Shown here in pieces: positions 22,340 to 34,737 of a stretch of 64,000 nucleotides of DNA. Each line of letters opens with the position of its first letter. The first letter of the stretch is position 1. Origin of the DNA: Chrysomallon squamiferum (Eukaryota; Mollusca; Gastropoda; Neomphalida; Peltospiridae); contig CM022672.1 of NCBI GenBank assembly GCA_012295275.1, positions 32,100,265 through 32,164,264 of the forward strand. The letters run 5' to 3'. The position numbers and the translations under genes were made by a program. The notes under the pieces are model-generated. The model searched no databases. It had not been told where the DNA came from and worked only from the letters and a program-made list of their open reading frames with translations.

Positions 22340-23319
22340 ATGCATTTCATGTTCTTAGTTGTGGAGTATACAATTTTGAAGACTGATATTAATATGAAGA
22401 GGATAGTAATGGAAAAGAGTGAAAAAGAGTGTGAATTGTTGTCCAAAAAGAAAACACTTACTTTTTCAGTTGAAGTTGTGGCTGAAGATAAAAAAATTAA
22501 AAAATTAAAACAACTTTTAAAATATTATAATGTGTTTCATACAAAATCATTTTATGGCACATTTTAACATATACAGGGAAAGGGAATATTTCCTTAATAA
22601 ACAGCTTCTCTTTAGATAACCTGTTATTTCTTACTCTGTGTAAGCTGAGGAATAATTTAGATCTGCCACACTTAGGACACAGATTTGGCCTTACTCAGCA
22701 AGTGACAGGTATAATTTTCAATTCTTGTCTGACCTAAATGTTTCTAAGGTTTGGAGAAGTCAGTATTTGGCCACATAGAGATATTTTATATGAAAACATG
22801 CCTGATGACTATATGGAGGAGTTTCCTAATACTTTTGCTATAGTTTGCTGCACAGAAATGAAAATTCCAAAATTCTCTTCACTGAAAGTCCAGTCCTAAA
22901 TATACAGTGACTAAAAATCTGCTAACACCCTGAAGTCACTAGCAGTTGTAGATCCCACAGGCTGCATTACATTTAGTTCTGTGTTGTTTGGTGGTTCAAT
23001 GTCTGACAAAGATATTTTAATAAAAGTGGTTCTCAGTCTACCCTTAAACAACTTGTTGAAAATCTGTTATCTTAACAAAGGGGATGGTCTCATGGGTGAT
23101 AAAAGTTTCAACATTAAAAAGGAAGTTGAAGAAACAGGACTTAGATTAAATAGTCCACCATTTGCAAGATCAGGATCACAAATGAGTGAGCAAGATGTAT
23201 TTTTAACAAAGAAAATAGCAAAACATTGTGTACATGTTGAAAAACCTATCAGATACATAAAAGTTTTTAATATATTAAGTGGTAAAATTTCTCTGAATAT
23301 GATGTCTGCTATTGATTAA
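22340..23319 (+). pseudogene. DDE_Tnp_4-type transposase, decayed
   Basis: An N-terminal frame (22340-22567) is followed by a helix-turn-helix-like part (CKLRNNLDLPHLGHRFGLTQ, about 22645-22705), a pre-catalytic part (SIWPHRDILYENMPDDYMEE) and the catalytic region. FAIVCCTEMKI replaces the family's I-x-D-x-TE motif, so the first catalytic Asp is Cys. The second Asp is present in LFGGSMSDKDI and the third in LMGDKSFNIKKE; the region ends with PPFARSGSQMSEQDV and a HVEKPIRYIKVF motif. The last part is one open frame from 22981 to 23319, but stop codons and frame changes interrupt the earlier parts (near 22735 and 22905). Confidence 0.8.
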
Positions 23320-23406
23320 ATATGGTATGTGTTCATTTAAAAAAAAAAAAAGTTCTGCCACCATGTATTAAAAGAAAGTAAATTTACTAAAACATGAAAG
23401 CCTTAC

Positions 23407-23548
23407 ATGTGTTGAAAGTCCACTGCCTGAAGGAACATTTCCAACATGTGTGTCTATGGTATTTTCACAGATGTTTGTCAGGTAGCTAATGGAAGATGCA
23501 TGTAGACTTTTGAGGTGATCAGTATCTTCACTTTTAACTCTGACCTTC
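23407..23548 (-). pseudogene. Linker exon of the YqaJ-SWIM gene (tentative)
   Basis: The 142-base segment lies between TTTTTTTACAG and a GTAAGG donor. It is open throughout: KVRVKSEDTDHLKSLHASSI, then a stretch ending THVGNVPSGSGLST. It lies between the SWIM exon and the YqaJ exon on the same strand. Placement in that gene is by position and orientation; the sequence alone did not identify it. Confidence 0.4.
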
Positions 23549-23977
23549 CTGTAAAAAAACAGTTTACTTATGACAATCATGACACAAAGTGAAATTAATA
23601 AAACACAACAAAATATTTTTAGTAAATGATAAAATATCATATCATATACCATATTATGATAAATTATATCTGAATTGATATTTTACTACTGTGTACTTGC
23701 TCTACATATTGTAAACTTTATTGTAATAATGAATTGTTTAAATTAAACTTTTATTGTTTTAATGTATTTGTATATACAATTTCACCAGTTTGCCATGTCA
23801 TTTTGAGGTTTGTTCCATTTGGTTTATGTATTTATTTGTATCTGTTTCTGTGTTTCTTTCTTGCTGGTTTACAGAACTCTCATCACAAGACAACAAAGCA
23901 GCTGTTTTCATTTACACACATACATTGTCATTAATATTATAAAATGATTGTTGTTAAAAACACATAAATAAATGTAC

Positions 23978-24205
23978 TATATCGGCAGTCTGTCAATGTA
24001 TTCTGCATTGGTCTTTTCTTTTGGTCTGGCTTTGGGTTGACAAACATCATGTGGGCCACTTCTGTAGCTTGGATCTTCTTGGCACACTCCACTGCTCTGG
24101 AAGTGACCTGAAGAAAGTTGTGTGAGAACTTCCATAAAACCCATCATCTGCCATTGCTGTAGAGCCAGGAACTACTCAACTGTGTGTAAACATGATCCAC
24201 TAGAC
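23978..24205 (-). pseudogene. SWIM-type zinc-finger exon of the YqaJ-SWIM gene
   Basis: The exon follows ATTGCAG at 24206. One frame carries SGSCLHTVE followed by a stop and FLALQQWQ, resembling the C-x-H and following helix of SWIM fingers in YqaJ-containing proteins. Another frame carries TSRAVECAKKIQATEVAHMM and FVNPKPDQKKRP, which resembles the linker after the finger. The change of frame and the stop show decay. Confidence 0.5.
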
Positions 24206-24473
24206 CTGCAATAATATATTTATTTTAATCCACATGTATATGCATATGTGTTTATGTGTGCTTTTAAAATATAAAGTAGAAACTGGTCATAGATGTGTTA
24301 GTTTGTTATCAGCATGTTTGTTATGAGTACTTTACTGTACAGATAAATGATATATCTAATCCTTTATGGAATAGTTGACTGACAGTTAAGTAATTAATGC
24401 CTTTGTGCCAACTTTCAATGAAAGATTTATTTTTTTCTTCAACTTTTTTTCAGCAAACTTAAAGATTTGGGTT

Positions 24474-24990
24474 TTAAATGCTCGCCAGCCATCCACAGGA
24501 AATGTCTGGATGCACTTTTAAAAACTCGCCAACGTAAATAAAATCATTAATCAGGTTTTTACTTACTCTGCCTGACAAAAACAACGAGCATAAGATGTCA
24601 CCGTTACATATCCACGTAGGTCCCATGATGTTTTTCGCTTTTCTTCGCGGACCGGTGTCATTTGGCTGGCGTAAAAATGTCGATGTCATCATTCTAAAAC
24701 ATACTAACATCATTCAAGTAACTTTCACTGAAGTCTTGAAACCCTGCTGGCGGCTTTTTCACGATATAGTGGCTATCTCTTTAGAAATCCAGAAAAATTC
24801 ACTGGCAAATCCGACAATTTATAACTTTGTCAAAGTGATTTGACCGCCATCGTTTTAGGGTTGTCTAACCTGTAATGATAGGGTTACCTCCCTTTTGGAG
24901 GCGGAGCTATGTATGCTGTGCAGAGACGTCAGTTACAAACATTTACAACAAGCTTGATGCTATCGTGATCAAATACAGGAGACTTCTGTA
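24474..24990. other. CpG-bearing region between transposon and secreted-protein gene
   Basis: Higher CpG than its surroundings at about 24585-24960. A minus-strand 79-codon frame (24713-24474) passes a GTAAGT donor at 24561-24566, and a second frame on the same strand reads KKPPAGFQDFSESYLNDVS, so this could be a 5' exon of the YqaJ-SWIM gene or a promoter region for the plus-strand gene at 25.1 kb. Neither is shown. Confidence 0.35.
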
Positions 24991-25661
24991 ATAATGTGTG
25001 TATGCAGCCATTATTTATTTGTATAAATACATATATTTAAAAATGTCTGTGTTTATTTATTTGATCTTTTAATCTGATTTATATTTCTTTCAGCATGAAA
25101 TGTCAGTGCAGATATTACTCATTTACTGTGTTTTGTTCACTGTATCCCTTTTGATCATCTCTCCAAACCTGCAGGGTTAGTTAACTCACATATACATTAT
25201 TATGTAAATACATGCATAACATACATACATTTATACATACTTACTTACAAACATATGAACACGTTACATCCATAATTATATACATATGTGTTCAAACATG
25301 AACACACACACAGAAACAAAAACAAAAATACATACAGATATATCTACCTACATATGTGAATAGATAAAAAAAAAAAACATATATATATACAAACAATTAT
25401 GCACAAATATATCCATACATTTTTCTTTTTGTACCTAATTACTAATTTTGGTTCCTGAAATCACAATCATGTACTAATATTATAAAATCTTCATGATAGC
25501 TTTTTAATTTACACACATGTTGTTACTAATGAATTATTTATTTTTATTTTAAATATCATTCTCATTTGTGGTATTATTCTGTATCTTGAGATATCCTGTC
25601 AGCATAATAATATTTTATATCACTGTCTTAACTGAAATCATACTTCCACCTTTGAAATAAC

Positions 25662-25732
25662 ACACACACACACACACACACACATAATGAAAAAACACAC
25701 ACACACATAATGAAAAACACACACACACAGAA
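25662..25732. repeat. (AC)n tracts
   Basis: Three AC runs separated by ATAATGAAAAA-type spacers, in the first intron. Confidence 0.9.
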
Positions 25733-26940
25733 TGAAAAGAAATGATTGAATGTTTTATCAATATTAACTGACAGACTGATATCATGTTAATGGATCTGTT
25801 TTTATTTTTTACATTTTTTTTTCAATATTTTTTTTTTTTTTTTACCATTAATAGTTACAATTTTGCTCTTAATCAGTTACTATATCATCTACAGTTTTTT
25901 TGTTTTATTTTTTAATTATGCTTTTTTAAGAAAATATTTATATATTATTTTCCTTTTGAAGTATTGATATCATCTGAATTGTTTCATTTTGATTAGGTTG
26001 TCACATAAATCTTGTATAATGATTGAGATATGTTATGATACACTGTGTATTTAATTGATTATAAATTTATTTATTTCTCTCTACAGAGGATATGAAACTC
26101 TTTCCTGCAGTGATGACTTGGGGATGTTCTGTTCTTACACAACTACCTGTAGTCAAAGCAGTTAAATGTGTCACTGTTGGTCAAGGACTTAACTCATTAA
26201 AGGTAAGTTTTAAAAACTTATGAAGAACCATTAATGTTCATGTATGCTTGTTATGGACCAGGTCTGTGATGAGTGTTAAACAGTCAGAAGAATTTTCATT
26301 CAGTTTGTTTTTGTTGTTGTTGTTGTTATTTTCACAATATTTATTATTATAAACCAAATTATTGCATGGTTCAGGTCAGAGTTGAAACCTTACTGGAGAC
26401 AAAAGACTCACTTATTCAGTTTATTGTTAATGTTGTTGTTGTTGTTGTTGACATCATCACCATTATTATTTGTATTATTACAATATTATTATTATGTGCT
26501 ATGTTCATTCCTGTCTTCTGAAAGTGCATGTAAAACATCCTTTACCTGCCAGTGAAGAACACTCATAGAGAAATTTCTCTTTCTTTGTACAGTTTCTATT
26601 CAGAAATTTAGTTTCATACTTAAGAAATATTAATATTTAAAATATTTTAACATGGCATTAAATGTTCTCTTTAACTGTAATTATTTTACATACATAAATC
26701 ATGATAGCTATTAATACTGAGAAGTACAGCAATATTATTAAATATTCATTTTTATTCTTATTTGTTTACATCTTCTATAACAGAAATCTTTGCTAGTTCA
26801 TCCTGGTTTAACATATTTTAGCTCTGAGACCAAGAAACTGAAATCAACTCAGTGAGGACACAATTCTGTTCTAAAACATCATGGAAAGGAACAACCTGCA
26901 CAAACTATTGTAAGTTTGTCTCTATTGCTATGTTTATTAG

Positions 26941-26973
<33 letters not shown>

Positions 26974-28044
26974 CTTTTCTTTTCTGTGTTTGTTGGGAGG
27001 GTCATTTAAGAGTGTTTATTATTTTTATACACAAGATAAAAGACATGGAAAATGTTGGATCCTATTCAGTTAAAATTATAATTATAATTAACTTTTCTGA
27101 TTTCAGGACATCATTACTCTGTACAATTGTCAGAAGCAGTCACAACTTGGGAGAAGGAATCTGAGATTGGTGCAAAAACAAGAGTGAGAAAATGTAAGAT
27201 TAACTGTTTTAATATGTAACTAGTTACCACATAATGTTACTAAACAAATGATATTGTATTACTATAGATAATTATATAATAAACTGACATAACAAATTAA
27301 ATTGGATATTAATTAAGTATGTTGGAATAGACTTAGTAAATGAATCAATAAGTGAAAAGGAAAGTGTAATTATTCCTTGCACACTTCTGTGCACTGATAA
27401 CTGCACAAAAATATGTTGGCAGCACATAAGTTGTTTCTTTCTCTAAGTCCAAACACATTTCATTGGTCTAGAATGTAAATTTAAAGTCTGACTCACAGAG
27501 TATATATATTCTGTTGTTTCATTTGTCAAGACTTTGAAATACAACCATTTTAAAATGTGTTCATGTGTAATCAGTATTTTCCTCAGATCATTACATTTTT
27601 CACGTTTTTGTTATTTCTAGTTAACCTGTTCACAATTTGATTCTTGTAATCTTAAACTGATGTGTATGACCTGACATATCAAACCAGATTTTAAGTTGCA
27701 CAGCAAAAGTGTTTAAGTGTCTGTGACTAGTGCAGAGACACAACATTTTAGATTTTGATTCTAGGGTGTTTTTTAGACCACTTTTATAAACACTGTTGTT
27801 TACTTGATGGCTCATTTTCTGAGAAATACTCCGAATTTTCCATCAAATCTGTCAGCTGCCAGCACACTTATGTTTTACACACAGCAGAGAAATACAGGAA
27901 TGAATCAGATATCAAAGTGAAAATCAGTGAGCAAAATTCAACTTAAGACATGTTTTGATGTGAAGGGTCACATGTTATGAATTTCCAGTAAATTATCTTA
28001 TCCAGCTCTTTAATGTCTTTAGTGACCTCAGTTTTACCTTCCAT

Positions 28045-28520
28045 ACATCTTTAGACACTGCTCAGTGATCTCAGTACACCAGTACACTCATTTACTTCTA
28101 GAATTGTTCAGTATTGTCAGTGATCTCAGTACACCAGTACACTCATTTACTTCTAGAATTGTTTCAGTATTGTCAGTGATCTCAGTACACCAGTACACTC
28201 ATTTACTTCTAGAATTGTTCAGTATTGTCAGTGATCTCAGTACACCAGTACACTCATTTACTTCTAGAATGTTTCAGTATTGTCAGTGATCTCAGTACAC
28301 CAGTACACTCATTTACTTCTAGAATGTTTCAGTATTGTCAGTGATCTCAGTACACCAGTACACTCATTTACTTCTAGAATTGTTCAGTATTGTCAGTGAT
28401 CTCAGTACACCAGTACACTCATTTACTTCTAGAATGTTTCAGTTTGATCTTCATGTTTCAGTATTGTCACACCAGTACCACTCATTTACTTCTAGAATGT
28501 TCAGTCAGTGATCTTTACAC
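28045..28520. repeat. 55-bp minisatellite, about 8 copies
   Basis: The unit contains GTGATCTCAGTACACCAGTA and ACTCATTTACTTCTAGAAT. Copies differ mainly by a T indel (GAATTGTTCAG versus GAATGTTTCAG). The last copies (28440-28560) are truncated. The long plus-strand frames over it are translations of the repeat. Confidence 0.96.
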
Positions 28521-28839
28521 TCATTTATTTCATGATCTTTACACCATTTTTCAGTATTCTTTAACTTACATTCCTCTTCTTACTTCAGCACAGAAAAGTT
28601 TAATAATAAGAAAAATAACTTCCTTTAAAATGTTTATGTTTTAATTCTTTCAGACATACATTTTTGGGATAAAAACTATGTAATATTCCATACAGAAGTT
28701 GTAACAGTGTTTTGATTATATTCAGATTGTTATGTATTGAAGTCTCAATGTGCAATGTTTAATTTTAGAATATCTGAATTATGAAAACAGCAAGTTTTCA
28801 AAAAGTCAAGTTATAAGTGTGTATGAAAACAGGCTCAGT

Positions 28840-29229
28840 TTGATACTTGAATTCTCATGTTTGTCATGATAAGGAAGATGTTAATATTTTTTATTTTTTA
28901 TTTTTCTAATTTCATGTTTTTAACACAGTGTTGGCCTTCCTTACAGCATCATTCAGAAGATGAAGCTGACAACTGAAGATGACAAATTACTAAACCTCAT
29001 AAACCAAGAACTGAAAACAAAAACTGACAACATGGAAGTGGCAAAGTAAATAAAAAAAAAGATTTTGTTTTACTTTGGTTCTTAATTTTTATTATTTTAG
29101 GGTCCATTAGATGTTTCTTATTTGAAATGAAATATGTCTGTTTTTCCATCTGTCTTTCTCTTTCTGTCTGTATCTGTATCTATATGAGTCCATCAGTCAT
29201 TGTTATTTATATGAGTCCATTTATTTTTT

Positions 29230-29281
<52 letters not shown>

Positions 29282-29720
29282 GACCTCTTTACATCTGAAT
29301 CATTTTCTCTATTTATCTATCTCTATAATTTTATTTATTTACATGTCTGTGTCCTTCTGTTTATTACATGTATTCCTCCATTAAAGGTACAACTAAGATT
29401 TACATCTTCCAAAATGTTTTGTTACAGGAATATAGCTAAGCATGGATGTTTAATATACATACAATATAATTTTAACATACTACACTTGTGTACATTTGGA
29501 CATATTTAAAGACATCTAATTATGACATTTATTCATCTTCAGGAGTTGTGAAATTCAATTAGTAACCTGAATATATCAAGACTCAGTTTCTGCTTTCAAA
29601 TACACTGTGGGTTTTGATGAACTGAACAGATGTGGAGAGGTATGTAAAGACTTCAAATGTTTTGTGTAGAATCTATTTTGTTAAGCATTGCAGGAGATTA
29701 AAATTTAGTTAATTTATAGG
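28840..29720 (+). repeat. Segmental duplication, copy 1 (exon and flanks)
   Basis: This segment matches 30610-31395 in order: a TCATGATAAGG-like motif, the exon with AAGATGAAG-TGACAACTGAAGAT, an AGGTACAACT-AGATTTA motif, a CTACACTTGT-TA motif and a GG-GAGGTA motif before CATTGCAGGA/GACTGCAGGA. Divergence is moderate with many indels, so the event is old. An (ATT)n run (29238-29280) is present only here. Confidence 0.8.
28929..29045 (+). pseudogene. Duplicated exon, copy 1
   Basis: Acceptor AACACAG (or TTACAG at 28946) and donor GTAAAT. The frame opens KMKLTTEDDKLLNLINQELK followed by TKTDNMEVAK, an amphipathic helix-like segment. Confidence 0.45.
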
Positions 29721-30009
29721 CCTTAGCTGTTTGTATGTTTGTGTGAATGATAGAGAGTGTGTCTGTATGTGTGCTAATTTTTTATTTCTGTCTAATTTTT
29801 TATTTCTGTCTCAACAATTTTATCTTTGTTTTATTTTATTTGCATTTACTTCATTGTACCATACTTTATTTATATTTATATTTATTTTTTTTTATTTTGT
29901 CTGGCTGCTACTTATTTTATTTTTTAATTCATTTCAAATATTTGTTTACTCATTTATTCCACTGTTTTTACTTAAATAGTTTCCTAATATTTGTCTTTAT
30001 ACAAGAAAA

Positions 30010-30432
30010 CATCATTTCTGTTACTAATAGGAAATAGTTAACTAAGAAAACACTATTTCAGTCACTGATATAAAATAGCTAACAATGAAAGTTAAATCAG
30101 AAAACTAGTTCTGTAGCTGATATGAAATTGTTAGTTAACAGTGAAAGTTAACTCAGAAAACACTATTTCAGTTACTGATATGAAACTGTTAAGTGAAAGT
30201 TAACTCAGAAAACACTATTTTAGTTACTGATATGAAACTGTTAGTTAACAGTGAAAGTTAACTCAGAAAACTCTATTTCAGTTACTGATATGAAACTGTT
30301 AACAGTGATAGTTAACTCAGAAAACACTATTTCAGTTACTGATATGAAATTGTTAACAGTGATAGTTAACTCAGAAAACACTATTTCTATTACTGATATG
30401 AACTTGTTAGTTAACAGTGAAAGAGTTAATTA
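30010..30432. repeat. 54-58-bp minisatellite, about 7 copies
   Basis: The unit contains GTTAACTCAGAAAACACTAT and TTCAGTTACTGATATGAAA. Unit length varies through gain or loss of TAGT near TTAACAGTGA. It lies between the two exon-containing duplicate segments. Confidence 0.95.
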
Positions 30433-30609
30433 ACTGTTTTAGGATTTGTATTTTAGCAAGGATGACTTTTAAAAAATAACAGTGAGCAGTTCAACATTCT
30501 TGGAAACTTTGATAAAAAGCTAAATATAAAATAAAATGTACAGAGATTAGGATAAAGAAAGAGAGTAACAGAGAGTGGGTTAGAGTGACAGAAAGTGAGT
30601 CAGTTCAGT

Positions 30610-31395
30610 TTCATACCTCAGTTCTCATTTTCACCATGATAAGGCTATACCAATGTCCATGAAGGTGATGTTATTGTTATTGTTATTAATATTATTATTA
30701 TTACTGTTACTGTTGTTGTTATGTTATTGCTTCATGTTTTTAACAAAGCTTTTTGCTTTTTTGCTAAAACTTTGACAGAGTCATTTACAAGATGAAGTTG
30801 ACAACTGAAGATGAAAACTTACTAGTCTCCTAAAGGAAGAACTAAAAACATATGTCGACAATATAGAAGTTGAAATGTATGCAGTAAATATTTAGTTTTA
30901 ATTTGTTGTTTCTTTGTTTCTTCTCTCTCTGATGTTTTCTTGAATCTTTCTATTTCTTATTTTTTCTGTCTGTTGATCTGTATTTGTGTACATCTATCTG
31001 ATTTTATTTCTCTGTCTTTCTCTGTTAATTTATACATACATTCTTCTGTTTTAGGTACAACTTAGATTTAAGTTTTTGATCTGTTGTTTCATTTCACTAC
31101 CTTGAATACACTTTAATATGGATGTTTTTTATTACTACAACAACATTTTAACTTACTACACTTGTATATATTTTCACATATTTAAAGAGATCTAATTAAT
31201 ATTCAGTGATCTTGATTCAACTTCAGGATTTGAGATTCCACTTGTAATATTCTGTATATGTGAAGGCTTTATGCAGTGAAATTGGTGAAAGAAACAGAGG
31301 AGGAGAGGTACATAAATTCTTCTAGTGTATTTTTATTAAGTGTTGTGGACTGCAGGATATTAAAACTTAGCTAGTATAAAGGCCTCAGCTCTTAG
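30610..31395 (+). repeat. Segmental duplication, copy 2
   Basis: Second copy of 28840-29720; see that entry for the shared landmarks. It carries the diverged exon at 30779-30876. Confidence 0.8.
30779..30876 (+). pseudogene. Duplicated exon, copy 2, frameshifted
   Basis: Acceptor TTTGACAG and donor GTATGC. KMKLTTEDENLLVS is followed by a stop because about two bases are missing compared with copy 1; the rest of the helix resumes in another frame. Confidence 0.45.
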
Positions 31396-31432
31396 TGGCT
31401 TGGTACATAGTCTTCATTAATGAAAACAAAAG

Positions 31433-31534
<102 letters not shown>

Positions 31535-31858
31535 GGTAAATAAGATTTAAAGATGTTCATGTTTTAAACATGTATTTTAAACTAAAATTTAGAAAATTGA
31601 GTTGGAGAGCTAAATTTTGATTCCTTGACATAAGAAGAGGTTAAAAGTGATGTTGAGATTAAAACTGTAATTTGGACATAGGATCTCAGTACCTCTAATT
31701 TTCAGAGTAAAAACTGACAGCATAGTATTTGTAGTATTTTCTGGATTTAAAACAAAGAACAAAAGTAAATAAATAAAAAAAAAAATATGTTTGTTTCCAG
31801 TTCAGCAGCAATAACATCTATTGATATATTTCATAACAAGCTCATTTCTCTATTTCAG

Positions 31859-31958
31859 ATCTCGAGCTGTCAACCTGGTCAGTGTTGCAGTAAACATCTC
31901 ACAGCTGTTGTCTGTTCTGCTACAGATGTACATGTCAGCAACCAGTGAAATGATTTAA
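31859..31958 (+). CDS. Terminal exon of the secreted-protein gene
   Basis: After TATTTCAG the frame reads SRAVNLVSVAVNISQLLSVL and then LQMYMSATSEMI followed by TAA at 31956-31958. Its last 13 codons, the stop and the first untranslated bases form the seed of the minisatellite that follows at once. Confidence 0.45.
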
Positions 31959-33178
31959 ATACAACTTACACAGCTGTTGTCTACAGAATTACATGTCAGC
32001 AACCAGTGAAATGATTTAAATACAACTTACACAGCTGTTGTCTACAGAATTACATGTCAGCAACCAGTGAAATGATTTAAATACAACTTACACATTTGTT
32101 ACAATGTACATGTCAGCAACCAGTGAAATGATTTAAATACAACTTTGTCTGTTGTCTACAGAATTACATGTCAGCAACCAGTGAAATGATTTAAATACAA
32201 CTTACACAGCTGTTGTCTACATAATTACATGTCAGCAACCAGTTACAACTTACACAGCTGTTGTCTACAGAATTACATGTCAGCAACCAGTGAAATGATT
32301 TAAATACAACTTACACAGCTGTTGTCTACAGAATTACATGTCAGCAACCAGTGAAATGATTTAAATACAACTTACACAGCTGTTGTCTACAGAATTACAT
32401 GTCAGCAACCAGTGAAATGATTTAAATACAACTTACACAGCTGTTGTCCAAATGAATTACATGTCAGCAACCAGTGAAATGAAAAAATCAAAAGTGAAAT
32501 GATTTAAATACAACTTACACAGCTGTTGTCTACAGAATTACATGTCAGCAACCAGTGAAATGATTTAAATACAAATACAGAATTACATGTCAGCAACCAG
32601 TGAAATGATTTAAATACAACTTACACAGCTGTTGTCTACAGAATTACATGTCAGCAACCAGTGAAATGATTTAAATACAACTTACACAGCTGTTGTCTAC
32701 AGAATTACATGTCAGCAACCAGTGAAATGATTTAAATACACAGCTGTTGTCAGCAACCAGTGCAAAAAATGATTTAAATACAACTTACACAGCTGTTGTC
32801 TACAGAATTACATGTCAGCAACCAGTGAAATGATTTAAAAACAACTTACACAGCTGCACACAGAATTAACATGTCAGCAACCAGTGAAATGATTTAAATA
32901 CAACTTTACACAGCTGTTTACAGAATTACATGTCTACCAGAAAATTTTACATGTCAGCAACCAGTGAAATGATTTAAATACAACTTACACAGCTGTTGTC
33001 TACAGAATTACATGTCAGCAACCAGTGAAATGATTTAAATACAACTTACACAGCTGTTGTCTACAGAATTACATGTCAGCAACCAGTGAAATGATTCAAA
33101 CACAACTTACACAGCTGTTGTCTACAGAATTACATGTCAGCAACCAGTGAAATGATTCAAACACAACTTACACAGCTA
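31920..33178. repeat. 61-bp minisatellite derived from the terminal exon, about 20 copies
   Basis: The unit carries ACATGTCAGCAACCAGTGAA, ATGATTTAAATACAACTTAC and ACAGCTGTTGTCTACAGAAT. The first copy coincides with the end of the exon at 31859-31958, whose CAGCTGTTGTCTGTTCTGCT and CAGATGTACATGTCAGCAAC are recognisable ancestors. Truncated and scrambled units occur near 32085-32150, 32240, 32450-32600 and 32740-32940. The last two copies read GATTCAAACAC instead of GATTTAAATAC, a local variant spread to neighbours. Confidence 0.95.
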
Positions 33179-33179
33179 G

Positions 33180-34498
33180 TGTAATGTGACACACAACAAG
33201 TTTATCTCTATTTTCAAACCTGGACTCAAATTTGAAAGGTGTTGGTTTGTGTGCTAATAACATATAAATCAGAGTAAACTGTTATAAACAAGGCAGTGGG
33301 TGTGTTGCTGGATCTCAAGCGACAGTTAGCCATTGATCAGAGTGAAGATCTCAATACTATCAACAAAAGTGGAAAAAAGAAAGGAAATTATAGAGAACAC
33401 TTAAATAAATCAGATTTGAATCTTTGAAAATAATGTGACATTTCAGATACCAATGAAAGCAGTAAATCCTGAATAAAGAAGTTTTTGGCAAAGCTAAGGA
33501 TATTTATTATGTATTAAATATAGATTATGGCATGAGTGTTGGATGTACAAAATAGAAAAAAATGGTTGTTTTCTTATTTTTCTTTAAGATGTTTTAAGAA
33601 TGTTTGATACATAAAGACAATATTAGAAGAAATAATTGTTTTCACATAAACTTAACCTTAGCCAATACAAATATTTTACTTCAACTGTTTTTTTTTTTTT
33701 GTTTGTTTATTTTTAGAAAAATATTTTTTTTAAAAACTAAAAAAAATATATATATATATATATATATATTTTAAAACAATGACAAAAAACAACAACAACA
33801 AACAAATACAATACAGCTTTTAAAATCCATTTTAAGATTTGAAATATTTCTTACTCTTACTACTCTGTTATTGTTACATATACACTTTAGAGATATGCAG
33901 AATTAAATTGTTTCATGACAATATCATAAAAAATCAGTTAATTTTTTATTGAATATAAAATATTAGGTTTTCTTCACAAGGTTGGACTATGCACAAAGAC
34001 TTAATCACTGAACAGTAACTCAAATCATTGAGCTACAAATGATGAGGCTTGAACCAGCTGTCTTTTATTTTTCAACCTAGTGTCCTAACCTATATAAGTT
34101 ATTGCTGCTTGGTTATATGATTGAAGTTGTATACAAACACAAATGGACATGTGCATGCAGATAAGAACATACACAAACACATGTATATACATAAATAAAT
34201 TTAAATAAGAAAAACTCATCACTTCATGGGCTATCCAGTTAGCAGCTAAAGATCATTGATATGTACCATCCCACAGACAGGAGAGTACATACCATAGTCA
34301 TTATTATACCAGTGCAAAGACTACCAAATCCAGCTCTCTTGAAAACAGAAAACTAATTTATTGAATATATATTTTCACAACAGCTAACTTATACACTTCA
34401 TAATAAATATATATAGGAATTATCACCCTTGATACTTATGATACTAGATTCTTCATTCATTTATTCATTCATTCATTTCATTGCTATTAACTAATAGG
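33180..34498. other. Unique AT-rich DNA left of the array
   Basis: Contains an (AT)n run at 33747-33770, a poly(T) run and an (ATTC)n-like run near 34455-34480. I see no exon-like segment. The array begins at about 34499. Confidence 0.6.
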
Positions 34499-34619
34499 AA
34501 ATTTATATTTATGATGCTATCTTATGAGTTAAACTTTTCATTCAAATGGTTACATTTTTTTTGTTGAGTTCCTTAGATATAAAAAAAACCTGTGAGAAAT
34601 TCAAAACAGACTGTTAACT

Positions 34620-34620
<1 letters not shown>

Positions 34621-34677
<57 letters not shown>

Positions 34678-34687
34678 TTTCATCATG

Positions 34688-34735
<48 letters not shown>
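34621..34735. repeat. (AC)n/(GT)n inverted repeat
   Basis: About 27 AC units, a 14-base spacer TTTTCATCATGTTG, then about 24 GT units. The arms are complementary, so this is a near-perfect palindrome. In unit B the AC arm is interrupted and the GT arm is missing (44608-44680). Confidence 0.97.

Positions 34736-34737
<2 letters not shown>

Larger units (their letters stand above)
21428..24205. mobile_element. ISL2EU-like (PIF/Harbinger-related) DNA transposon remnant
   Basis: Two kinds of protein remnant occur together: a DDE transposase of the DDE_Tnp_4 type (plus strand, 22340-23319) and a SWIM zinc finger plus YqaJ nuclease protein (minus strand, pieces from 24205 to 21428). ISL2EU elements are known to pair a transposase with a YqaJ-type protein, so I infer one element. 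The transposase lies between the SWIM/linker exons and the YqaJ exon, on the other strand. Both proteins are broken. I could not identify terminal inverted repeats. Confidence 0.65.

Noticed and set aside
28045-28644. ORFs of 74 and 84 codons with repeated peptide VISVHQYTHLLLE
   Set aside because: They are frames through the 55-base minisatellite; indels between copies change the frame, and no splice or start context supports them.
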